DNA of 64,000 nt. It comes from Cryptomeria japonica (taxonomy: Eukaryota; Streptophyta; Pinopsida; Cupressales; Cupressaceae). The notes under the pieces were generated by a model. That model was not told the DNA's origin, searched no databases, and saw nothing but the letters and a program-made list of their open reading frames with translations. The position numbers and the translations under genes were made by a program. Shown in pieces: positions 55,259 through 63,704 of the stretch. The stretch spans positions 569,243,152-569,307,151 of the forward strand of contig NC_081410.1 in the NCBI RefSeq assembly GCF_030272615.1, written 5' to 3'. Every line of letters starts with the position of its first letter. Position 1 is the stretch's first letter.

Positions 55259-56445
55259 TAGATTTCCAAACCCTCAAGGAAACTTTCTTCAATTAGATGA
55301 AGAGCTTCTGCTGGTGGAGCAATGCTTTGTCCTACTAGTGAAGCATCACTCTGTCCTTCTGGTGAAGCATTGGTTTTTTCTACCGGTGGAGGAGTATCCC
55401 CAATATTTAGATTAGCTTTTCTAATCCATTATTTTGAGAATTCTTGCTTAACCTCTCCAACTTTTTCTTTACCTTTCAAGCTAGAACTTTTGTTGTCTAC
55501 CGGTGTTCCTTTACTTCTATAGAATTTTGCAATATGCCCAATCTTGTTATATGCATAACAAGTTACATTATTCTTCTGAATAGCTTTCCCATAACCTATG
55601 CCAGTTTGTGTTCTGCATTGGTTAGATAAATATCCAAATCTTCCACAAACATAACATCTCACATTCATTCTGCAATTTTCAGAGTTGTGTACAACTTTGT
55701 TGCATTTAGAACATTGACCGATGGGTGTGTTGATATTCTGATAATTTCTAGATCTACATTCATTTTCTCTATGACCATACTTATTACAGTTAAAGCATTT
55801 TCCATTGAATTTATAAGCATTAGGTTGTCTTACCGGTTTGCTGTGATCCTGAGTATTTGTAGTACCAGAGCTTTCACCAACTTCAAAGCCAATTCCAGAA
55901 GTGTCACCTTTAGGTTTTTGATTCTTCAGCAAGGTGCCAAGTTCCTTTGAGCTTTTCTTGAATTTTTCTTTATGTTGATTTGTAGTTTCTAGTTCTCTTT
56001 CTAAGACTTCTTTTTGTCTCATCAGTTCATTTGAGTCATTCTGAGTATGTATGAGATCTATCTTCAACATGTCATTTTCATAGCTAAGTCTATTGTTCTC
56101 ATTTGCTGCATCACTTAGCCTTCTGGTCAATTATTCTTCATTCTTCTTTCTATCCTCAATCTCTTTGCAAAATCTCATAGTCATATCCTGCATTTCACTT
56201 TTTGTTGTCATGATCTGTTGTTTCAACTTGCTTATCATATCATTAAGTGATTCCTTTTCATCATTCTCATTTTGTAATTTTTCACAAAGTTCTCTTCTCT
56301 TATTTCTTGCAACAGGAAAATTTTCTTGAAGTGCCTGAATGATATCTTGAGCTGCCCTTAAATCATCTTCTAGTTTGATATTTTTCAATTTCTCTGCATC
56401 ATAGTCTATAAGAGCTCCTTCAAGTTGCTTCATCAGATTCTCCAT
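55259..56445 (-). pseudogene. Element I: ORF1, coiled-coil Gag-like protein with four zinc knuckles
   Basis: ATG at 56445 (M-E-N-L-M-K-Q), about 60 bases after the primer site. Heptad-rich over about 190 residues (LEDDLRAAQDIIQALQENF; ESLNDMISKLKQQIMTTKSE). Four knuckles: CFNCNKYGHRENEC (about 55795) is intact, CSKCNKVVHNSENC has Gly replaced by Val, CYVCGRFGYLSNQC has His replaced by Tyr, CYAYNKIGHIAKFY has two Cys replaced by Tyr. Stops at 56131 and 55429; in-frame sequence continues past the second to about 55259. Same architecture as D, E, F and J despite little sequence identity with E/F/J. Confidence 0.82.
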
Positions 56446-56502
56446 CTTTACCAGTGTCAAGATCTTCCTCAAGCTGTTAGGCTTCTGAAAATAGAGGACC
56501 AA

Positions 56503-56515
56503 GCTCTGATACCAA
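56503..56515 (-). other. Primer-binding site of element I
   Basis: Element strand ATTGGTATCAGAG directly after the 5' LTR; a perfect initiator tRNA-Met-type site. Confidence 0.92.
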
Positions 56516-56516
56516 T

Positions 56517-57301
56517 TGTTAGGAATCCCACAGATACTGAGGGGGGGGTGAATTAGTATCTGACCAGTGAGAAGAATTTCTTGAATTAAAATATGCAGAA
56601 CACAATATAACAGTGTACCAGTATGCAAGAAATAATGCAATAAACAAAATTAAGAACATCCACATGAAAAGCACACCATAACACAAGGTTTTAATGAGGA
56701 AACCCGGTGTGGGAAAAACCTTGGTGGGATTTGTGACCCACAATATTCACTCACTAGCCAATAAGAGAATATTACTTACAATAGGGGCCTGCACATACAG
56801 GAAGGCTAACTACCTAGAGCTCACTGCTCAATGGGAAGTCTCACTGACTTACAATGAGGATTATACAAATCCAATATCGTGTACTGCTTTACAATAGCAT
56901 CTATAATGCTTGATCCAGTAGTGGTTGCTGCTCTACTTCTTACATAAACCCTTAGCCTATATTTCACATAATAGGTCTGCCTAATATTTTTCCTTAAATG
57001 GTTCCTTACTCATTACCAAATGTCTACAATGATATAAAAGAGTCATTTTACAATTTGCCAAGTCGGCTTACAAAGTTTTTACAATAATAAACAAAATATA
57101 ATATAACAAAATCCTGTCGGCCTCTATGCCAGTATACTTCTTTTCTTTGTGTCGGTGCCAGTGTCCTGAGTGCCAGTGTAGAGTGTGATCTGTTGATGCC
57201 AGTATAATACCTTTGCTGGTGCCATAGGATTGCAAGGTTGTCATCAATGACAAAACCTTCAATCACATACAATGTCTCATTGGAGTGTGCATATGCCAAC
57301 A
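56517..57301 (-). repeat. Element I 5' LTR
   Basis: Plus-strand TGTTAGGAATCCCACAG to ATGCCAACA; 785 bp. It lacks about 10 bp around the TATATATAAAAG box present in the 3' LTR (near 51295-51306). Confidence 0.92.
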
Positions 57302-57306
57302 ATCCG
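57302..57306. other. Right target site duplication of element I (ATCCG)
   Basis: Partner of 50766-50770. Confidence 0.8.
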
Positions 57307-57655
57307 AGGGAAATCCCTTAACCGGGTCACATCTAGCAATGTGTTTGTAATCTTTAAGAGGATTTGCTTTTAACCGAGCATACTCTAGAAGAGTATATTT
57401 CTTAGTGGGTCCGAAATCCCACAGTGTTTTTTCCCTATTTGGGTTTCCACGTTAAATCTGGTGTTATGAGTGTTATGATGTTTATATGCTTATGAGTTTG
57501 CATGTTTAGCATTTTTGGTTATATTACTGAAGTATATGTTACCGAGGTTGAATCTATTGTTTTTATGGAAGATTAAGTTTGTATGATTCACCCCCCCCCC
57601 CCTCTCATCTTGTTAGCTTGGCATCTGTACTTAACATTAAGTATCAGAACTATCA
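57307..57655 (+). repeat. Element H 3' LTR, second part
   Basis: It resumes AGGGAAATCCCTTAACCGGG exactly where the first part stopped and ends ACTATCA. It has the GTTTTTTCCC block (57424) and a run of 12 C (57590-57601). Confidence 0.9.
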
Positions 57656-57660
57656 ATTGT
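57656..57660. other. Right target site duplication of element H (ATTGT)
   Basis: Identical to 47223-47227. Confidence 0.88.
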
Positions 57661-59503
57661 TTGTTATTAGGGGGAGGGCCACTTTTCTTTTGTGTCAATT
57701 TATTCACATCAAAATCTTGGGGGAGTGTAGCACTAGATTTGGCTAACATTAGGAAGTATTTTTCTTTTTTGATCTTCAGTTTAGGAGTCCAATGATGGTG
57801 ATTTCATAAGAACCAAGTCTAGTAGGAATGATATATCCTGCGATGTGGGACAAGGTTATCCTAATGAAACATTTTAGTTTCATGATAAAGGATGATTGAT
57901 CGTGATGAGAAACTATGTTTGAGTGATCAGTTTACCAAAGGGAGTGATAATGCACTTTGAGAAATGCAGAGTTTCGTACGACATATTAGAAAGCTTGAAA
58001 TAACAAGATATATACTACAGAATGACAGACTAGTGATTTCATGTGGAAAATAGTGTTTCATACGACATAGAATCTTAACTCGTATGATAGAAGATCAAGA
58101 AATGTGACAGAAACTCTTGACTCGTATGACAGGTATTTGAACAATGATAAAAATTGTTTGCTTGTTTGAGTTTTTGATCACTCAATTTTGATATTTTACT
58201 TTGGTTTTCCAGTTTTAAGTGTCCGATTTTTCAATTTAAGGATGAATACATAGCAAACACATGATGTGATATGTGACTCTCAATCAAGATAAACCCTAAG
58301 GAAGCTGGCTGAGAATGAAAACCTTTGGTTGCTGACTTAGGTACACACCCAATAGCTAATCAGAATACAATCGTTGAGTATCATGCAATAGATTCTCAAC
58401 ACTGTACTATCCAACTCCAAACGATAATGGGGGCATGATATGACCCATGTCTTGGGAGAGTTACTATCTCTCTTGCACAAAGATTATCACCCTTTCAGAG
58501 GTGAATCGGGTAGCTTCTATTTTAACTGACACTAGTAAGGGATCCATTCAGTGCATTGGGGTATAAACTCAATTAAGAGGTCTCCCATCCTTGAAAACCA
58601 AGGTTTGATATACCTGAAGGTACGAAGGAGAGCTATTCCCAAGTACTGTCGTTTCTTTGATTTTCATCAAAAACACACTTATTTTATAGCAGGTTGGATT
58701 ACTTGGCATTAGTCATTCCCACTTAGGTCATTCCTCTCTCATCAGCCTTAATGGCTAAGAGTTATTACTCCTCAGGAGGGCATACCTACTAAAGAAATGC
58801 ACTAATAAAAGCAAAAGATGATTCTAGCTTTCTGATCACCTAAGAAAGGTGAGAGCATACTCGCCTATTATCAAAGACATGAAATACATGATTGTTCATT
58901 CCTTTAGCAAAATTGAAGTGTGCCTAGAAAACTTTAATGAATACAAAAAGTTAGTCGGATTCATATGCAACCTAAAAAAAAGATCCATTAGCAGTCATTT
59001 GTGTTTTGAATTATTTCTTTGACAAGCATTTCTTTGACAAGCATTCTGTAGGAAAGAGTTAGGCTGCCAAAATCTCACAAACCAATCAAGGCTAGCATTA
59101 GTGAAGTTCGGATTAAAATTAGAAAACCCTAATTTGCACTTTATCAAAAATCACAAATGTAGAAACTCGTATGACATGATTTATCAGATTGTACGACAAA
59201 TATTTAGATCTCTAACACAAGCCAAAACCAGCTCGAACAACACAAAATTATGCTTAGTACGAGTAAAAAATTTGCAAGAAATAGACTCATATGATACATC
59301 TTTAGACCTAGTATGAATAAAGAATTTGCAACATAAACTTCGTACGAGACAAAGTTATACCTAGTACAAGTCAGGATGAGGTGTTGTCCTAGGCTGAAAG
59401 GAAGTTCGTACTAGCTAAAAAAGAAACTCATATGAATTTCTGAACTAGAGCCGAACAGAGATGAAGTTTGTTGAAGATTAAGAGGCCAAAACTAATGATT
59501 TTG
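57661..59503 (-). other. Element G: 5' untranslated leader with iterated TCGTACGA-like motif
   Basis: About 1.85 kb between the primer site and gag. I find no gene on either strand; the open frames at 57583-57795 and 59101-59316 have no support. Thirteen copies of a degenerate palindromic word of the type TCGTACGA/TCGTATGA occur in two clusters (about 57973-58120 and 59160-59435). Confidence 0.65.
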
Positions 59504-59523
59504 GCCCCATGGTGGGTGCCAAA
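59504..59523 (-). other. Primer-binding site of element G
   Basis: Element strand TTGGCACCCACCATGGGGCC starting one base after the 5' LTR. TGGCRCC-type primer sites are usual in plant Gypsy elements. I do not assign the tRNA. Confidence 0.65.
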
Positions 59524-59524
59524 A

Positions 59525-60579
59525 TGTTATGCTCTATGAAGTGTACCTGTACCTGCAAACACAATGCACTCAGTAAATCATTACAAGCATTATTAGTGAA
59601 TTAAAACAATGAAATGTAAAACCATAGCTAATCGACTTATTGCCTCCTAGTAAATACGAGTATGAAAAATGCTCTCAGATCTGATTATGCATATTCCAGT
59701 GACTTGACTACACTTAGATGGAGGATTTGAATGATGAAAATGCATGATCTAGCAAGAATAGCATGATTAAGCTATATGATTTCATGATTGATCTAGAAAA
59801 TGAACTAAGATTAAGATGCAATTAAGCTAAAATTGAGCATGATAACATTGCTAAGGATGATAAACTAGAAGCTAGATGTCTATAGTAACAATGCATAAGA
59901 TGAAAATGAGACGGGATCAATAAATATGCAAAAAATGATATGGAATTGGGATCCATATTGCTCCAAAATTAGGTCTATTAATAGGATTTCCAAGGTTAGG
60001 GGTGAGGTGGCAAGAATCAATGGTCAAGATTGATCTGAAGATATCAATGGTTAAATTGGAGGAGGATGGAAAAGGGGTTGGATTAAAGGGAACAACTGTC
60101 ATCTCTATGGTGACAAGTGTCAAAAGGCTTCTAGAAGGGGTTGGATGAAAGGGAACACTTAGTGACAAGTGTCACAAAGTTTCTAGAAGATGTTGGATGA
60201 AAGGGGACATGGTGGTAGGTAGAATGGGTTAGGTTTAGGAATGGTTAGGTTTAGGAGTGATAGAAGTTAGGAGAATTTTAATTTAAAAATTCAAATAATA
60301 GAAAAAGGCTAATTGATCTCAACAACTCATAAATTTGATTTGTTTTAATTAATTAGGATTTAGAAGAAATGATTTTGGTGGATTGAATTAATTAATTTGA
60401 ATTAATTAATCGAAGGGGTGAAATGAACCTATAAAATAAATCCTTAGATTTATTAATAAGTAGATGAAAGGGAGGATTTAATCAAATTGCTTAGTGAATT
60501 GAATTAAATTGGGAAGGAGGATTAATTAAATAATTGGTTATTCAATTAATTATCTTCAGACCATTTTTAGGTGTATACA
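59525..60579 (-). repeat. Element G 5' LTR
   Basis: TGTTATGCTCTATGAAGTG to GTGTATACA on the plus strand; 1,055 bp. It aligns with 37430-38469 with scattered transitions and a short insertion of AATTAATTTG-type sequence near 60390. Confidence 0.9.
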
Positions 60580-60601
60580 CTTACATATAACAGGGGCCTG
60601 C
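60580..60601 (-). repeat. Element D 5' LTR, last visible piece
   Basis: CTTACATATAACAGGGGCCTGC matches TTACATATAATAGGAGCCTGC of the D 3' LTR (about 18472-18492), so D continues here between G and J. The first five bases double as the right duplication of G. Confidence 0.85.
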
Positions 60602-61785
60602 TGTTGGCATTTTGATGATGTTTTGATTGTCATTGATGGAAACACGCTTTCTTGATGATGGACACACACTTTCTTGATGTGTGAGCTATGACTCAACTGG
60701 TAATTGTTCCAACAGGTATTGTGTATTATTGAAAGTATAGTCTATAGAATATCGGTATTTTGCAGAAGATGTTTACCGGTGATAGATTGATTGAAGAGCT
60801 CAAGCGGTATGGAGACCCCAAGCGGTTCGAAGATCACAAGCAGTATGAAGGACCCAAGCGGTAGTTAACCTTTGATTGGAATACTATGATCTACCCATCT
60901 TCATTTTTGTCAAACTGGTAATCGGTATATTGTATTAACCGATATTACTCTGTGATGAGTTACCAACCAGTATTTCTATAATGTGTGATGAGTTATCATC
61001 CACCAACACTTTTGTGGTGATTTTGTGTCGTGTTACCAAATGTGTCTAGATGCACTGAACCTAGGAACTTGTAGTCTAATTCTATTGGACCGACATGAAA
61101 TCAGTTTCGTTTATAAGGACATTATGTCTAGGGTTTGTAAGATAGATATATTGAGAGATGTGTGATTGAAAAGGTTATGTGTGATCATTGTAGAGCAGAT
61201 TAGGTCTGTGTGAAGAGTTAGAGTGTGGAGATATTGAAGACTGAAGTAATGCTGAAATGCATTAACAATGAGATGTCAAGGATCTAATTAAGAAGACCAT
61301 GTTATTAGCTAGATCACTCACTTATTGATTACTCACATCTTCGACAAGTCTGAAACCCTTAACCAGGTAGGCCCAGCAAAGCCTTTGTAAATCCTCTAAC
61401 AAGGCAGTTCACAACTATGGATCTAAAATCCTCTAACAAGGTAGACCTTAATAGGACTTATCTCCTAACAAAGATCTAGATTCCTAATAGGATCTATTCT
61501 GGTGAAGAACATTGTATGACCTTAACCGGTTTGGTTTCTATTCTACAGATAGTTACTTGTGAGTTTCTGCTCACCATGGTTTTTCCCATTTGGGTTTCCA
61601 CATCAAAAATCTTGTGTTATGGTGATTGTGCTCTTGTGGGTGAATGATTTGTTTGCTATTTGGTTTGCATTTATCTTAACTAGTTTATTAGTGAATCTGT
61701 TGTACCGGTTATCTGCTAAAATGTTTAAAAGTTTGCTTATAGAATTTTTTGGTATACTAATTCACCCCCCTCTTAGTATTCATCA
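60602..61785 (+). repeat. Element J 5' LTR
   Basis: TGTTGGCATTTTGATGATG to TTAGTATTCATCA; 1,184 bp. TATAAGG at 61112, iterated AATCCTCTAACAAGG motifs (about 61389-61445), GGTTTTTCCC (61578), TTCACCCCCCTCTTAG (61761). Confidence 0.9.
61112..61118 (+). promoter_or_regulatory. Candidate TATA box of element J
   Basis: TATAAGG followed by ACATTATGTCTAGGG; same block as E. Confidence 0.45.
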
Positions 61786-61786
61786 A

Positions 61787-61800
61787 TTGGTATTAGAGCC
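61787..61800 (+). other. Primer-binding site of element J
   Basis: TTGGTATTAGAGCC, one C-to-T change. Confidence 0.9.
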
Positions 61801-61835
61801 AACCTTTTTATAAGTTTAACCACTTGGAATGAGAT

Positions 61836-63108
61836 ATGGGGGAATAGAGTGTGAGGGAACTTACTCATCATCTCACTTAGACTGAGAGAGCTTATGATGA
61901 ACTCAAAGTCAAGTATAAAGCCTCTTTGGCCAAAAGAAGAGAGCATGCTGAGAAACTGATGGAACTTACTGAAAATAGCTCTTCTGATGAAGAAGACATG
62001 GATGCCCTAGTTGAAGAAGTTGAAAAAATGAATGAATTTAATCCTAACCTGAGAAGGGAGTTGGAAGGACTGACTATCAGAATGTGTCAAGAGCTTGAGA
62101 ACAGAAGGAAAGCTGAAGATCTGGTAAAAGACAAATATCATGAGATCTCCAAGCTGAAGCAAGAAATCAGTACCCTTACCACTCATCTCCAAGAGAGTAT
62201 AGTGGAAAAATAAGAAATGCAAGGTGAACTAAACATGGCTATTTCTGAGAATGCAACCTTGATGGAATCCAATGCTGCTATTTCCAAGGAACTTACTAAG
62301 TCAAAAGAGATACTTGCCAAATTCAATCAGAGTATTGCTAAGCTAGAGAATAAGTTGGAATCGGCAAAACCAGTAAAGAATACCACTGGACTTGGTTTCT
62401 CTAGATATGAGGAAGGTGAGACCTCTAGAACAAAAGCAGAAGCATCAAAGAAGCAACCGATATCCAAGGATAAAGGTAAGAAAAAATTAAACTTGTTTGA
62501 TTTAATTGTCTCAAAGAAGGACATACTGCTAATGTGTGTAGAAGCAAGGCCTACAACAATTTTCCATATTTTCAAAATAATATGCCTAGATCCAATAGAT
62601 TCAATGGAAACTGTTATGCATGCAACAAGTTTGGGCATAGAGCATTTGAATGCAAGTCAGTTTTGCACAATACTGAGAGATATCCTCCAAGGACTCAAGG
62701 AGTTATCCCAGAACCCTCTGTGAACTGGAATCCCAACCGATACAATACCTATGACCATCGGTCAGGTGGTTATCAAGTGGTTACTAGTTGGATAACAACT
62801 TGTTTGATCTGTAGTGGTAGCGGTCACACTGTTGCAACATGTAGAAGGAAGAATGGTAGTATGAATAATGGACCATGGAGAACACTTAGAAGGCTATGCT
62901 ATCATTGCAACAAACTTGGACACACTACCAAAACTTGCAGACTGAGAAAGAACCTATCAGACGATATACTGATCACTCCAGAAGGGAAGATTGATGTTGA
63001 AACCGTTCAAGAGGGAATGAATAAAACTTGGAAAAAAAATCAGAAGAAGCGTCACAGAATGAACCGATTTCTGCACCTAGTGTGGAAGTCTCTGAACTGA
63101 CAAACTGA
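61836..63108 (+). pseudogene. Element J: ORF1, coiled-coil Gag-like protein with four zinc knuckles
   Basis: ATG at 61836 followed by stops at codon 4 and again near 61880, then open heptad-rich sequence (KMNEFNPNLRRELEGLTIR; ISKLKQEISTLTTHLQESIV). A stop lies at 62211 and a frameshift near 62485 that spoils the first knuckle. The others read CYACNKFGHRAFEC (about 62615), CLICSGSGHTVATC (about 62803) and CYHCNKLGHTTKTC (about 62900), all complete. The third knuckle here shows the ancestral CCHC form that E and F have lost. Another frameshift near 63036 precedes the end SVEVSELTN at 63108. Confidence 0.8.
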
Positions 63109-63222
63109 GCTTCTGAAAAGCTTAGGGGGAACATATCGGTGAAATATTTTGAAGCCCCGGTTTATATCGGTAAAAACCTTAACCGGTATATATTACCTAT
63201 TAGTCGGCAGAAGACTTGAAGC
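63109..63222 (+). other. Element J: start of ORF1-ORF2 spacer with internal polypurine tract
   Basis: AAAAGCTTAGGGGGAACA near 63117 matches the internal tract of E and F; the spacer then aligns with E until K begins. GAAGC (63218-63222) may be K's left target duplication; its partner is outside the window. Confidence 0.7.
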
Positions 63223-63691
63223 TGTTGGTGTAAATAATTATTCATCATGGATATTATTACACCTTACTTAAGTTTACTTAGGAAATGTATTTCATAGTAG
63301 TTTGGGTATGAGACACTTGGGTGTTTGTGCCACATTGGGATAGTGTGTGTAGGAGAATTTCCACCTTTTATGGTGTTGATCTTGCTGTTACACTCCACAT
63401 TCAGTGGGTGATCCATCTGATGTGGACTATTATATTGTTTCTCCTACCTACCCACACCTATTTCCTACCTACCCTTGTTTCTTATTGAGCCACATGTCAT
63501 GTTTGTGTGATCGCATATCCATATAGCCTTGCCTACATAAGGAGGCTCATATTCATTGTATGTAATTTGAATGATTGATGATCCAGTTGATCAGTATTTT
63601 CATCTTGATAGAATACAGTTTATTTCTATCATATATTTTATCTCTCTTATTTGTGCTTTCCATTGCCTCTTGATCTTGGCAAAATCTCACA
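63223..63691 (+). repeat. Element K 5' LTR
   Basis: TGTTGGTGTAAATAATTATTC to AAAATCTCACA; 469 bp, directly followed by a tRNA-Met-type primer site. Much shorter than the other LTRs and lacking their C tract and GTGGTTTTTCCC block, so a different Copia lineage. A TACATAAGG box lies near 63532. Confidence 0.85.
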
Positions 63692-63704
63692 TGGTATTAG
63701 AGCC
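63692..63704 (+). other. Primer-binding site of element K
   Basis: TGGTATTAGAGCC with no spacer after the LTR; one change from the tRNA-Met-type site. Confidence 0.88.

Larger units (their letters stand above)
50771..57301 (-). mobile_element. Element I: pol-less LTR retrotransposon with ORF1 and ORF2
   Basis: 3' LTR 50771-51566, internal region 51567-56516 (4,950 bp), 5' LTR 56517-57301. Inserted in the H 3' LTR. Same family as D but with a complete internal region, so it shows the full D/I layout: primer site, ORF1, spacer, ORF2, polypurine tract. By eye the LTRs differ at about one base in 20. As the innermost element of G > H > I, it must be the youngest of those three. Confidence 0.93.
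47228..57655 (+). mobile_element. Element H: Copia element reduced to an RNase H tail (contains I)
   Basis: 5' LTR 47228-48736, internal region 48737-49561 (825 bp), 3' LTR 49562-57655 interrupted by I. Perfect ATTGT duplication. Gag, protease, integrase and RT are deleted; only the end of pol remains. It is a deletion derivative that may have been mobilised in trans. Confidence 0.9.
37430..60579 (-). mobile_element. Element G: Ty3/Gypsy retrotransposon of Tat type (contains H and I)
   Basis: 3' LTR 37430-38469, 5' LTR 59525-60579, internal region on the minus strand. The domain order gag, protease, RT, RNase H, second (archaeal-type) RNase H, integrase is that of the Tat branch of plant Gypsy elements. 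No chromodomain is seen. H (47228-57655) sits at the gag start. Without H and its duplicated target, G is about 12.7 kb. Decayed by a handful of frameshifts and stops. Confidence 0.88.
18219..60601 (-). mobile_element. Element D: pol-less LTR retrotransposon, broken open by E, G and J
   Basis: 3' LTR 18219-19094, internal region 19095-21608 (2.5 kb), then a 5' LTR present only as pieces: 21609-21856, the 3 bp 37427-37429, and 60580-60601. The pieces align in order with the intact 3' LTR across ATATGAAAATATATTACATA...GGAGCCTGC. The rest of the 5' LTR must lie past element J, outside the window. D is inserted into the pol remnant of element C. It has ORF1 and the tail of ORF2 of the D/I family but no protease, integrase or RT. 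Confidence 0.85.

Noticed and set aside
37422-60601. Elements E, G and J as one composite element
   Set aside because: E and G have their own paired LTRs and J its own 5' LTR. E has its own target duplication, and pieces of D lie between them.
63223-63691. Promoter region of a host gene at the right end
   Set aside because: TG...CA ends and a directly adjacent tRNA-Met primer site identify it as a short Copia LTR.
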